A stretch of 64,000 bases of DNA from Moniliella sp. 'wahieum' (taxonomy: Eukaryota; Basidiomycota; Moniliellomycetes; Moniliellales; Moniliellaceae), in NCBI GenBank assembly GCA_003971905.1, contig RSEE01000016.1, positions 372,001 through 436,000 of the forward strand. Direction: 5' to 3'. Made by a program: the position numbers and the translations under genes. Positions 1 to 10,744 of this stretch are shown here, piece after piece. Numbering within the stretch: the stretch's first letter is position 1; each line of letters begins with the position of its first letter. Under the pieces are notes generated by a model. It did not search any database. It saw nothing but the letters and a program-made list of their open reading frames with translations, and had not been told where the DNA came from.

Positions 1-824
1 AGCAGGCTGCAACCTCTGCCCGACCCCTTATGGGGGTGGTAGTTGCTTACCCCTGCTCAATGTGTCGAGAGAACGGGTGAGCGACATGAACTCGACCAAA
101 GCAGGGAAGAAAACAGATTGGCTTTCTCGGCCTCTGTCTCCTTCTCCTCGCCAGGCGCAACGGAAACAGAAGCTGACGCTGTTGAACTGGTACTGGTGTT
201 GAAGAGGCTCACCGCTCCCACCCCATCACGATTGTTTGCAGAGGGGGTGGCGCGGTCGGTTTCCAAGATCAAAGGCCGTACCAGGGTGGAAGCCGTGGCG
301 CTATCGGCGCCAGCTTCTTGCAACAGCAGCGCCAGCCGATCACGTCCCCCCGGATCGGTTGGAAGGGTAGCAAATGGCTGAGGCAGTAAGAGGGGAGCAA
401 GGCTTGTGCTGTGTGCTGCAAGCGCCTGTCCAACAGACCAGAGCGTGTCCTGAACCATAGCCCGTGTTAGCGGTGGGGCCGCCCGCCCCCGCCTATCAAG
501 GCTGTTGGTAGAACCGGAACCCAAGGCTGCACTGGCGCCCAGTCGCTCAGCGGTACGACCATCAAAGGGATGCATGTAGACCCCTGGGCTTCGCGTCCGA
601 CCGGTCTCTTCGTCTGCCCGAGAGGAGCGCTTCGACGCTCAACTGCAATGCAGCCAACTTGGCATACACCGAGGGCGCCTCCACCAGGCTGGCGTCCGCC
701 TGCGGCGGTGGCGGCAACAACTGGGGCGGGACAAGGGGTTGGAGGTGGAAGTGAGAGCAAGCACCCCTTCCATTCCGTCCGGCACAGCGGTGCCAGTGCC
801 AGGAAGATGCTCGTTCAAGGCCAT
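1..824 (-). CDS. Unidentified protein, partial at left edge
   Basis: I do not recognise the family. The reverse strand has protein-like, Ala/Leu-rich sequence from a possible ATG at 824 leftward, including a helical stretch (VYAKLAALQLSVEALLSG) near 650-600 and another (MVQDTLWSVGQALAAH) near 460-415. The coding frame seems to change twice between about 740 and 590 and once more near 90, so the model needs indel correction. Near the left edge the frame reading EFMSLTRSLDTLSR runs into a good donor, GTAAGC, at 50-45. The gene therefore probably continues through an intron beyond the window. No signal peptide or membrane segment is visible. The start at 824 is only the first good ATG; upstream sequence to about 1000 is also open in parts. 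It ends head-to-tail with the splicing factor gene to its right. Confidence 0.45.
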
Positions 825-1070
825 GCTGCCCTGCACGCCAGAAGGGTGGTGGTGACGAGGAATACGAGGTGCTGGGCAATGTTTCTTCGCACGCCACTGC
901 GCGCTGATGGAGACGCGATTGCCGCCTGCCTTGTCTGTTTCATCTGGGCGCTGCGAAATTAAAATCGGGGCGATCGTTATTGATGCCCCGCTATGCATTG
1001 GAAACTTCGGCGTCCTAGCTTCGGCAGGGCTATTACATCCTGCCAGCCCAGCTGTCCAATACGCTCCATT

Positions 1071-2198
1071 CTATTCTTCCCCCTCATGGGTCTCCAGCCA
1101 CTGACCGAACGCCTCTGTCCGAGCTTGCTCCTCTTGTGCCTCCTCCTCTTCGTTGGCTCCACCTCGGATGCCCGAACGACGAAACTTGGGCCGAACGGCG
1201 GTGGTAATGTAGGCTTCGACTTTACGTTTGTCAAACCAGCGACCGTCCATCTTGTCCACGCAGAGCTGCGCGGCTTCGGTCGTAGTAAAGCGCACGCTCA
1301 TCACGCCTTCCTCTTCCTTGTCGTAGATGATCACGTTGGTTACTGCACCGACAGCTGTGATATTCTCACACTCTTCTCGCACGTCCGTCTTCAGGTCGAG
1401 GAGCAGTGCTGGATCGGACTCCAACTCGGCGAGCGTAAACATGTGCTTGAGCACCACGGTCCTCCCACCAGCCTCGGCAGGCGTAACGACTGCATACGAC
1501 TGGCCTGTTGGGTCAGAAATCACCTCCTCGTCCGAATCCCAATCGTTCACTTTCCTAGACACAGACGAGTTGGTTAGAGACGATAAGCTTGGGCACAGAG
1601 CAGAAGACGCACTCGTTCAAGCGTTTGTTGCGGTCCTTGATGCGTTGTTTTTCTTCCTCGGTTCGTTGCTTGGGAGCAGGTGGTTGCCCTCCTTCTACCG
1701 AAGGGGCTGGCGCCTCCTTAAATTGGGCGCGTTCAACATTCATCAAGGGCTTGCTCGTCCCCACCCGAAGCGGGCTTTGGTCCAACACGGTAATGGCCAG
1801 CTCGACACTTTCCGGTCGAAAGTAGGTCACCAAAGCCTCCCCTTTGAACTGACCTTGGTCGTCGTAGTAGAGTTTCACCCTCGGTTTCCCCGGCTCGTCC
1901 TCCAGCAAAACCCCGTACCGGCCAAACACATCAGCCACCTCCGACACACTCACATCCGACGGCAAGCCCGAGATGAAGACAGAGCTACAGGGCGCGGCTT
2001 GGAATCTGCCGGCTTGGGTTTCTTTTGTGCTGCCTTGTCTTTGGAGGAGCGCTTGCGTTTGTTGCTCGTCTCGGGTGGACTGACCTCCTCGGGCGCTGGC
2101 ACCCAGGATTGCCGTTGTTCGTCCCATTCCAGGGTCGGCTCGTCAGAGCCTGCCAACGGCTCGTAAATCCACTTGCCACTGACTTGGTCAAAAGACAC
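1071..2198 (-). CDS. CUS2: Tat-SF1/Cus2-type U2 snRNP splicing factor
   Basis: HTATSF1/Cus2 proteins bind U2 snRNP and SF3b1 in the nucleus and help prespliceosome assembly. The N-terminus carries the acidic WIYEPLAG...LEWDEQRQSWVP segment typical of Tat-SF1, then a Lys-rich stretch. RRM1 (SSVFISGLPSD onward) lies at about 1985-1720. The second domain is a U2AF-homology motif at about 1480-1240, with the diagnostic Arg-X-Phe loop visible as GRWF. The protein ends in an acidic tail (EEEEAQEEQ). A 58-nt intron at 1555-1612 joins ...RLNE to KVNDWDSDEE in frame, with CTAAC before the acceptor. One frame change near 1995 separates the N-terminal segment from RRM1. The codon at 2198 is GTG, so the real ATG is upstream, somewhere in 2200-2450. 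It is divergently arranged with RIO1. Confidence 0.88.
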
Positions 2199-2700
2199 GC
2201 GTGGGTCAGACTCGAACGCGGCAGCGGCAGTGGCAGTGACAGTGACCTGGCGGCGGAAGCGGTGGTGGAAGCGGGAGGATGGGCTGGCGCCGGCTGGGCG
2301 CTGGACTCATGGTCGTTGGTGGGCAAGGCAGGGCTGTCAAGCGATGGGGAAGCAGTTAGCGTTAAGCGCGAAGCTGGCAGCACCAAAACACAGCAGCAGC
2401 TCGCTGCCCCCGTGTCACCCATCTGGCAACGCACGCCCCTCAGTTCACCATCCAATTCGGTCAACCCATTCAGAAGCGGACAGCGGCTGGCGGGGCGGGG
2501 CGGCCTGCTGGGCGGAAGATGGATGATGTCATGCATGAGAGTGGCGGAAATGTTTTTCCGCTCTTTTTTCCCCACGCAGTGAATAAATTACTGGGGGGTG
2601 CCACGGTCGGTTGAAGGCCCAAACCTTTGAGGTTAAACGTTGAAGCTCTTGAAAAGCTTGAGGCCGCAAGGTGGTTCTTCACCTCCAAGTCAGCACCGCC
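2199..2700. promoter_or_regulatory. Divergent CUS2/RIO1 intergenic region
   Basis: About 500 bp between two genes transcribed apart. It probably holds both promoters and the unresolved 5' end of the CUS2-like gene. I see no TATA box and no further gene. Confidence 0.35.
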
Positions 2701-4838
2701 ATGGCCGTCTCGCGCCCCTCACCGCCCCCGCCACTTCAGGACCCCCAATTGAAGAGGCCACATACGCTGCGGAAGCGTCGTACTCTGACGAGGACGAATA
2801 CTACGACGAGGAAGACCAAGTGGGACATGTCGAAGATGCCGACTGGGATCTGCGCACCGGCGACTTTACCAAGGCATTTAACCGCGCACGCCAGGCCGAC
2901 GCTGCCCTCCGTCGTCCGGCTACGGGCTCCTCCGTACCTAGGGGGACTTCCTCTTCGTCCGCCTCGGCCGTGCCTGCGGCTGCGGCGCCGCTTCCCGCGA
3001 TGAACGACGTTAAGCACAGGCGGCCCGATCCCCCGGCCCAGCTGACCGGAGAAGGAAAGCAGTTGGCTGACCTGTCGAACCGGCTTGCGTCTTTGGCTGC
3101 CGGCGACAAACCGGATGCGTCTACGTACGATGTTTCTCAATCTGTTGGCGGTCAACTGGGCCGGTCGGCGGTGCCCCGCAAGGCCGGTGACGCGGCGGCC
3201 TCGGCGAGGGGCAAGGCGAAAAGACAAGTCCGATCGTGCTACCCCCAGCCGTCTTTGATCCTCGCACTTGCTCATCATCTACAAGATGATTCAGTCTGGG
3301 CTGCTGGGAGAAGTGCATGGCGTCGTTTCGACCGGCAAAGATGCCAATGTGTACCACGCGTACGAGGGTCCCCGCGATGAGGAAGGCAAGCCGATTCCTG
3401 TTCCGGTTTATGGCAGCGCCCCGCTCGGCGGGACGGTGCACACTCTGGAGGAAGGTGCTGACCGCCCCGCGGCTTGGCACTAAGGGTACAAGACGGCCCA
3501 GCTTTCATTTAAGGATCGTGGGATTTACACAAAAGGCGACACACGTTTTGAGCATGGGTACCAAGGCAACAATTCTCGTAAGATGGTAAGTCAATGGGCT
3601 AGCAAAGAAGATCGCAACCTGCGCCGCCTGTCTGCTGCTGGCTTACGGGCCCCGAAAGTGGTGGAGCACAAGGACAATGTGCTGGTGATGGATTTCCTGG
3701 GCAACCGGCAAGGATGGGCGTCGCCTCGTCTTCGCGACGCCGAGGCGGCGATCGATATGGAGGAGGAGGCACGGGCCAGCGACGACGAGCTGGCTCCTTC
3801 ACGTTGGACAGAACTCTATGCAGAGCTGCTTGCCTCGGTCCGGATTATGTACCAGCAATGTCGTCTGGTCCATGCCGACCTGAGCGAGTACAACATTCTC
3901 TACCACGAGGGGCATTTGTGGATTATCGATGTCAGTCAAAGTGTCCAGCACGACCACGAATCTGCCTTTGACTTTTTGAGGCACGATCTCGAGCACGTCG
4001 ATCGTTATTTCGCCCGGCACGGCGTCCCCGTATTGGGCTTGCGCCGCACCTTTGACTTTGTCATTTCTGAGCCCGCCCAGCCGGCGCGGCGACGCAAAGG
4101 TGGTGGTCAAGCTGGTCTGGCCCAGCACATGGGGGGAGACCATGCTCATGAAGAGGCCATGTTGGACCGGGTGGGCGACGGATCCATCCCTGGAACCACT
4201 CCCACCACCGTAACCCACATGGGAGGAGAGACGGAATCCGAGTTGATGCGCACCATCTTGGGATTGGTCCGCAAAAAACAGCTCAAGGCATTGGCCAAGG
4301 CCGAGGATCGGCGTACCATGCCATCTCCACCGACAGGAGCTCCTGCTTCCGAGAATGTGCACGCTGAACCTGAGCCGAGCTACGAGGAGGACGCAGCTGT
4401 GGAGGACGCAGTGTTCAAGTCGACGTACATTCCCCGCACATTGGACGACGTTTACGATGCCGAGCGAGATGCCGACCTGGTCATGGCTGGCCATGCTGAC
4501 CAGTTGGTATATGCCAAGGTGACGGGCCTGGACGTGGCGGTGCGCAAGGCGGACGAACGGGCGGAGGAAGCAAATGAGGATGAGAACAAGGATGGGGATG
4601 AGGTAGCGGGGGAGCATGAGGGGATCCTCCTATCGACGACGTGGATGAAGGAGAAGAGAGCGACTCATCCGACTCGGAACAAGGCCAAAGAAACCTCGTG
4701 GTCACCGTCATGAAGACAGGGACGCCAAGAAGGAGCGAAAGCAGGCTGCCAAAGAGGAAAAGAGGGAGAAACGCAAGACCAATGCCCAAGAAGGACAAAA
4801 AGGCCCGTGTTAAGAAAACGGCCGGGACGAAGCGTTAG
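2701..4838 (+). CDS. RIO1: RIO1 atypical serine kinase
   Basis: Rio1 is an atypical protein kinase/ATPase that acts late in 40S ribosome maturation. The ATG at 2701 lies in a good context (GCCATGG). The N-terminal marker DWDLRTGDFTKAFNRARQ follows. The nucleotide-binding loop STGKDANVYHA lies near 3328-3360. The catalytic loop HADLSEYN lies at about 3871-3894 with its Asp and Asn, and the metal-binding IIDVSQSV at 3922-3945. The C-terminus is the basic tail usual for Rio1, ending MPKKDKKARVKKTAGTKR at the stop 4836-4838. The order and size match Rio1 throughout. The frame changes near 2720, several times in 3220-3270, near 3475-3490, and in the tail (about 4640-4790). Since all catalytic motifs are conserved, I infer sequence errors rather than a pseudogene. 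No intron is needed. Confidence 0.9.
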
Positions 4839-5884
4839 TCCGGGTACAGTGCTGATCACCATTATATCGATTTTCGCTGTTAATGGCATCTCTATTGGAT
4901 GCCAGTCTGCTCTTGGCCCGGAAACATGAAAGTGAAGATGGAAAGGCGTGAAGGTGTCGCCGTGGATGATGGCTAGCCTACAACTGCTGCCGAGAATACA
5001 TTGGGGGTAATTGAGTCTGCCGGTGTGAATGGACGGTAAGTATAATAGCGGGGAAAGAAAGCAGTTACAAAACAATATCGTTGGTACGGTCGGACTGAGG
5101 CGGTGACAACAACATGAAAAAGGAATGTGAAGGCGAGAACAACAAAGGCGGACGGGATACACTAGTGAGGCGGGAAAGCGAGAAGGCAGAGAGCTACCGG
5201 GAACAGGTGCGGAAAACACGTTTCTTTCTCGATCATCGACGATCATCAGTCCCCCTCGACAAACATGTGCAACACCTACAACCCTGCCTTGGAAGCATTT
5301 AAGTCAGAGGACGCAAAGAAGAGCCTGTGCAGGCTAGTAATTGAATCTGGCTTGTTGCCTATAGAGGTTGATTCGTACAGGCCACTGGGCGGGCCTACCA
5401 ACGAGGATGCGCGTAGCAACAGCGCTTGATCGCACGATTGCTGGTCACGTGCCGCGGAGATGGTGAAATTGTGTATACGTAATCCGATTTTGACCGCCGC
5501 CGTCTCGTTGAACAATTCGACTTGCAGGTGGCGTCTTCGCTTAAGTTGGAGCAAACACCGTCTGTCTCAACACGCCACGGTCGAGCGCGCACCAACGCAT
5601 GGCGGCGGCAGTGGTAATAGTGGCTTCTACTGCTATGATCGGCATCATAAGCAGCAAGCAGTTTGAGACCAACGGTTAATGATTAACGAGCTGTGCCCAT
5701 GAGCCCAGAGTACTGAGTTATACCGAGTGTCCTGTGTATACTCGGTACTGACTGCGAGGCGAGACTCACGTACAGGATGGTGTACTGGGGTCGTGCTTCG
5801 AGGCCAGCGCTTCTTAGTGCGCACGCCGACGATCATCGCCTGATAGATAGCGTGGGCGACGGCAATCGCTCCGCCGATGATCGA

Positions 5885-5925
5885 TGAAGCTTGAAGCTTG
5901 AAGCTTCACTTGAAAAGCTTGAAGA
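5885..5925. repeat. (GCTTGAA)n HindIII-containing heptamer tract
   Basis: Tandem and slightly broken copies of GCTTGAA/TTCAAGC, each pair forming AAGCTT. The same word recurs near 33856-33890, and a related GCTTCAC/AAGCTT word occurs near 27345-27370 and 34450-34470. Confidence 0.6.
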
Positions 5926-6413
5926 TGAAGACAGGGGGGGTCGATGAAGCCATGAAGGCATAGGGCGTGCTGCTGGTAGAGGTGCCTGTAAGTCACCTAG
6001 TCGCCCCGTCCATATGTGCTGCTCCGGGCAAGCAAGCGCCTGTGCAGCGCAGCGCAAGTGTGCGCTCGTGCGCGCTCGCATGCCTTATCGGGGGGCAGAG
6101 CCAAGTGCGCGAAGCACCGCACAGCACTGCTCTTTTGTGGTGGGCACTGACGCGTGCCAGGCTGAGGCTGGCGCAGTGCCCACACGCGCAGCCGCCACTC
6201 AGCCATCCTACGCTGCGGCGGGATTGTCGATTGGAGGCCATTAGCCATACCATTGCATTGTCCCTGTGCGAGAGCCGGGCGGACGTGCAGAGTGGACTGG
6301 TGCCAGGCGTAGCCGGTGCCGCGTAGCCGTAGTGAGTAGGGCACTGAGTACGAGGGCGGCGTGCTGCGTTCTGGGACATCGAGCACGCACCGCGCGCGCA
6401 TGGCCCGCGGCCT

Positions 6414-6446
6414 AGCGCCTGCCCAGCGCCTGCCCAGCGCCTGCCC
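6414..6446. repeat. 11-bp tandem repeat x3
   Basis: Three perfect copies of AGCGCCTGCCC in the region upstream of the Lys/Glu-rich gene. Confidence 0.7.
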
Positions 6447-6661
6447 CCCGGCAGCAGGCCCGCCACTGCCCCTCTGCGGGCCTCCCAGAGCCAGCAAGAG
6501 GGGAGTGTGGTGCCTCACCCGGGCGCTCTGGCGCTGTGGCCCAAGCCAGACACACACATGTTCCTGCGTCGCTGCCGCTCCGCTGCCAAGCCCCCACGCA
6601 CAGGGCCAGTGTCCCGCACCACCTCACGCTACGGTGCACCCGCGCGCGCCGCGGCAATTCG

Positions 6662-6668
6662 TATATAA
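6662..6668 (+). promoter_or_regulatory. TATA box of Lys/Glu-rich gene
   Basis: TATATAA about 90 bp before the ATG at 6759, followed by a pyrimidine-rich leader (6715-6755). Spacing and leader suit a strongly expressed gene; this is inference. Confidence 0.5.
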
Positions 6669-6758
6669 CCACCTCAGCCTTGGGCCAATGAGCAGAGCGG
6701 CTTGGTGCTCTTGCCTATCGTCCGCCTGCCCCCCTCGCCACCGCCTCCGTCCACTACC

Positions 6759-8151
6759 ATGGCTGACACTACCTCTCCCGCTGTCGAGGCCCCCAAGGCG
6801 AGCCGTTGCTGCTGTGAGCATTCTTCATCGTCCGCATGGGGCTTGGGCAGCCACCTGCCCAGTGCCCGCAGACCCCTGTCGAGGCCGTATCTCTGACCAT
6901 TGTCCCTTCCCTACAGCAGGTGGAAGCCGCCGCGCCGGCCCTGAGGTGACCACTGCAGTTGAGCCCATCGCCCGGACGCTGCCGAGCCCACGTTCGAGCC
7001 ACCTACTGAGCAGCCCACCACACGGAGGCTCCGGCCAAGGAGGCGAGCAAACCGGAGGAGACCCCAGCTGAGGCGCCTGCCGAGGAGGCCAAGGAGACCC
7101 TTCCGAGGAACCCAAGAAGGAAGAGAAGCCGGCTTCAGCTCCCGCTCCTGCCAAGGTACGTGCTCACACACTTACCTCATGAAGGATTAAAATACTGACG
7201 TCGTTACCATGGCAGGCCAGAAGGAGAAACGCGCCTCCTTTATTCAACGCGTGTTCACTTTAGCAAGAAGGAAAAGAAGGAGCCGGTGAAGGAGCAGCCT
7301 AAGAAGGTTGTATCCAAGGAAGAGGCCAAGAAGGTGGAACCCACGAAGGAGCCCAAGGAAACCCCGTCAAAGAAGAAGGCCCTAAGGAGCCCAAGACCGA
7401 GGAGCCCGTTTCTGAAGAGGCTACTCCCGCAGCTGAGCCCGTCCCCAAAGAAACCAAGCCTGAGGAAGAGTCCAAGGTCGAGGAGACTGTCAAGGAAGAG
7501 GCTGCTCCTGCCGAGGAACCCAAGGCCGAGGAGCCCAAGGCTGAGGAGCCCAAGGCCGAGGAGTCCAAGGCCGAGGAACCCAAGGCTGAGGAGCCTAAGG
7601 TTGAGGAGCCCAAGGTTGAGGAGCCCAAGGTTGAGGAGCCGAAGGGGCGGAAAAGCCGACGGAAGAGCCTAAGGCCGAAGAAACCCCCAAGGAGGATGCT
7701 CCTAAGGCGAAGGAGGCCCCCAAGGCTGCGCCCAAGCCCAAGGAGGAACCCAAGCCTGCCGAGAAGCCAAAGCACGGCCGTCACCTGAGCCTTAAGGGGT
7801 TCAAGTTGGGTAAGTTCTTTGAGAAATTCAATGGCGACAAGAAGATGCCCAAGCCCGCCGCCGTTCCTGAGAAGCCCAAGGCCGAAACTGCCAAGAAAGA
7901 GGTCAAGGCTGAGGAGCCCAAGAAGGCGGAAGTGCCTGTCGCTAGAAGCCAAGCCGGTTGAGGAAACCAAGCCGGCCGAGGAGGCCAAGCCAGCTGAGGA
8001 GGCCAAGCCGGCCGAGGAGGCTACACCGGCCGTGGAGACAAAGGCGGAGGAGCCTGCCATCGAGGCTTCAGCTGCTGCCGAGGAGGCTGCACCCGCCGAG
8101 ACTGCAGCTGAGGCGCCCAAGGTTGAGGCTGCTGCGGAGGAAGCCAAGTAG
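6759..8151 (+). CDS. Lys/Glu/Pro/Ala-rich repeat protein
   Basis: I do not recognise a family. The ATG at 6759 begins MADTTSPAVEAPKA. An intron is likely at about 6814-6916 (GTGAGC...CTACAG, CTGAC branch) and a second at 7156-7215 (GTACGT...GGCAG). Two short hydrophobic-basic segments stand out: KRASFIQRVFT near 7230 and HGRHLSLKGFKLGKFFEKF near 7775-7830. The rest is low complexity. A degenerate PKAEE/PKVEE pentapeptide array covers about 7515-7645 and a KPAEEA array about 7960-8030. The protein ends EAAAEEAK at the stop 8149-8151. It would be highly charged, probably disordered or coiled, without signal peptide or membrane span. Frame changes occur near 7100, 7260, 7370, 7650 and 7940. Its TATA box and leader suggest abundance. 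It could be a cytoskeletal or stress-related tether; there is no direct evidence. Confidence 0.65.
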
Positions 8152-8733
8152 CCCTGCGCATGAGCAATACCTGGCCTATCCCCGTCCGCTTGGCTGGCGC
8201 GGGGCATGCGGTCGAATAACTCTTTCTCGGGGTTGTCAACGGCAAATAAGCGAGGTTTTTCTTCGTATAAACTTCGCTCGTTTGTTCCCTATACCAAACC
8301 CGTGATCTCGCTATACCGTTTCTACCCCCGTCCGTCTTACCACTATAACCCTCTCGCCATTGTCCCCCACACACTTTATCCCCGGCGCTTGTTTTGTTTG
8401 TTTACGTTACGCTTCTGTTTTTCTTTACACTGCCGAAACTTTGATGTGATGACCACGAAGTATAACTTGATAGTCTCGGACTACACGAGGGAGGCTAACG
8501 TATTCTCATAGACAGCCAGTGGCCATATTGTTCCTATGGAAGAGAGGCAAGAGCTATGTCAGGTAGGACACATTTCCCCCCGTGCTAAGAAGAGGGAAAT
8601 GATATGTGAGACTGCATCGTCGTGCTCTACTATAGGTAGAGGTTGAATCAGTACCTCCACCTGAAGGTCAACAACGCCAATGTGCTGCTGAATGTTTGCC
8701 TAGAAGCTGGAACTGCTCCGCGGCATCCAAAAA

Positions 8734-8814
8734 GGGGTCCGCCCGGGATCGAACGAGGACCACCTCTACGAGTTGAATACCCTAAAGAGGCTGATACCAC
8801 TACACCACGAACCC
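8734..8814 (-). tRNA. tRNA-Pro(AGG) with short intron
   Basis: On the reverse strand a full cloverleaf can be drawn. The acceptor 5' GGGTTCG pairs with 3' CGGACCC. The D-arm is GTGTAGTGGTATCA. The anticodon stem is CCTCT/AGAGG. The 18-nt loop reads TTAGGG, about 11 extra nt, then T. Removing an 11-nt intron after position 37 leaves a 7-nt loop with anticodon AGG. The T-loop TTCGATC is canonical, but its stem has one mismatch (CCTCG/CCGGG). A TTTTT Pol III terminator follows at 8733-8729. The mature length is 1-2 nt short, in keeping with a dropped base. Confidence 0.82.
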
Positions 8815-9892
8815 TCATTGCAGGATGCTGGCGCATTGAAGTCAACCGCGTCCAACCTTTGCTATATTTTGGAAGACAATGATATGGGGGGGGAAATTCA
8901 GTGTTTTTATTGCTTATTGAAACACACGGGAGGGATAAGAAGTACCCACTCTCATAGAGTCCTGAACTTTTACTTACTGTCGTGGACCAATGACTCTTCG
9001 CCTGTAAGTGCACGATTGCTGTGGGTGGATAGAATGGACGAACTGGTGTTGGCTAGAGGAAAGATGGGCGATAAAAAAACACGCAAGGGCTATAGCACTC
9101 CGAAATGGGAGGGTGCACGCTGGATCGTTCACGGCGTGGGCCATGCAGAGATGAAGGCGTGGGGATGTTTGAGATTGCCAGGATGACCAAACCGAATGTG
9201 GCGTAAGACTTGCACAGTATGTGTCCCCAGACGCGATAGGAGTGGGGCCCAAAGGAGGAGAGAGACATTCGAAAAAAAAACGGACTTTCGACAGCGTCGT
9301 CGGCTAATTTGAGACCGGAGCATGGCGCCTGTGTGGGGGGCGGGGTCGCCTAAACGATGAACACAGCCCCCCTGCGCTAGGGGGGGCCGCGGATGCAACG
9401 GCGGGGGTGGGTGTCAGTGTCCCCGCCCCACGTCGCTCGCTGAGCAAGCCAATAGGCACGGGGCTTGTGCTGGACGAGCGCCCTGGCTCGCCCCCTCCGT
9501 ACCTCTCGACCAAGGGAGGATTGCGCAAGTGCGAGCCAGCGGGGGCACCAGCACATTGGCTGGGGAGATGCATGCGAGATCGGAGCTTCTGAGATTGAAG
9601 ATCTGAGCGCGCCGGCCATCCGAGCGAACGTCGCTCGTCTCCCTCCACCCCCTTCCACCATCATCATGCATCTCATTAATCAACTTTGCGCCGTCGTACG
9701 GCCCGCGTCACGCGCCAGCGCCCACGCCGAGCGAGGAGTGGCGGAGATGCCCTCCTTCGCTGCTCCCGCGCTACCCCCGGCGGCCCAGAGGTGATTATGT
9801 GCAAAATGGTTAGAGGGGACCCAATTAATCAGCTGTGGGCAAACGGAAGGAAACGCTGCGTGCTCTTAATTTCTTGATCAAGTATATAGCCC

Positions 9893-9899
9893 CCTCACT
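9893..9899 (+). promoter_or_regulatory. TATA-like box of secreted barrel gene
   Basis: TATATAG followed by about 190 bp of strongly C/T-rich leader before the ATG at 10097. Confidence 0.4.
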
Positions 9900-10096
9900 T
9901 TCATCCACGGACCATTTTTCTCCCTCCACCCACACCTCCTGTTACCTGTGGCATTTCCTTTGGCCGGTCCAAAGACTTTTTATCGTGCACTCCTCCCTCG
10001 CTTTTGGTCCTGCACCATCACTTCCGTTGCCCACACCTTTCCTTTTTTTACGAACACCCCTTTTCGCTTCTTTCTTTTTCTTTGCCGGCTGCCACA

Positions 10097-10744
10097 ATGG
10101 TTTCTCTCACCAAGCTTTCCTTTTTCTTGGCCTCTGTCACTTGCCGGGCAGCGCAGGACGCCGCAGGCCAGCGCTCTGTCCGCCGGGAACACATGCAGCT
10201 TGCTCGCGGCCGGTTCGGGATCGGGCTCTGCTCGAGCGGCGGTTCGGGCGGTGCTGGTCGGGCTACGTTTTTCCAAGTGGCTTGGGTATGTCTCCTCTGT
10301 GGTCTGCTGTCTTTTTTTGTTCGTTCCTCTCTGATGGGAAAGTACTGACTCTCCCCCAAAACACAGGCGCGTGCGGCTGGAACTCCAAGCCAACGGATAA
10401 AGTGGTTGCGATCAGCAGTTCGCGCTATGGAAACACGGGGGCCAAGTCCAGTTGGTGTGGCAAGCAGCTCAAGATCACCAACAACAACACCCACCAGACC
10501 GAGGTGGCCACCGGGTGGATGCTTGCCCCTCGTGCCCGAGTGGCGGCGACCTAGACCATGTCGCACAGCTCTTTGGCGCGTTGAGCAACAACAACTTCAA
10601 CGAAGGGTACGTTTGTTGAATTCTGGTCGCTCTTCGGTCGGTTCCGTTTAGGGTCGTGCTTGTCCTGGATTCGATGCTGACTGATTTTGTGATGTTTCGC
10701 GGCCTCTTCGCAGCGAGTTCCAAATGAGCTGGACCTTGGCCTGA
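10097..10744 (+). CDS. Secreted DPBB (RlpA/barwin-like) protein
   Basis: Small secreted fungal protein of the double-psi beta-barrel family related to barwin, kiwellin-type and Asp f 7-like proteins. These act outside the cell as wall- or plant-interacting proteins or inhibitors. The start MVSLTKLSFFLASVTC is a signal peptide, followed by a Gly/Ser linker. The barrel begins at ATFFQV and has the family marks ACGWNS, ISSSRYGN, WCGK, the VVD-type Asp region with CPSC, QLFGALS and a final FQMSW. Introns lie at 10286-10366 (81 nt, CTGAC branch) and 10607-10713 (107 nt); the second joins NEG to EFQMSW in frame. The stop is 10742-10744. Two single-base losses are implied: one before the first intron (GGG read as GG) and one near 10515 (ACCGGGTGG). 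There is no carbohydrate-binding module. Confidence is high for the fold, low for the target. Confidence 0.85.

Larger units (their letters stand above)
4839..6758. other. Intergenic, no convincing gene
   Basis: About 1.9 kb between RIO1 and the Lys/Glu-rich gene. It contains a short (GCTTGAA)n tract near 5885-5925, an 11-bp direct repeat at 6414-6446 and a TATA box at 6662. Short open frames on both strands have no recognisable domains. Confidence 0.5.
8152..10096. other. Intergenic holding one tRNA gene
   Basis: About 1.9 kb. Apart from the tRNA-Pro at 8734-8814 and the promoter of the secreted barrel gene (TATA at 9893, long pyrimidine-rich leader 9905-10090) I see no supported gene. Confidence 0.5.

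Noticed and set aside
7299-8207. 302-codon minus-strand frame rich in Ser/Ala/Gly repeats
   Set aside because: It is the mirror of the PKAEE repeat array; the + strand has promoter, introns and a sensible ATG.
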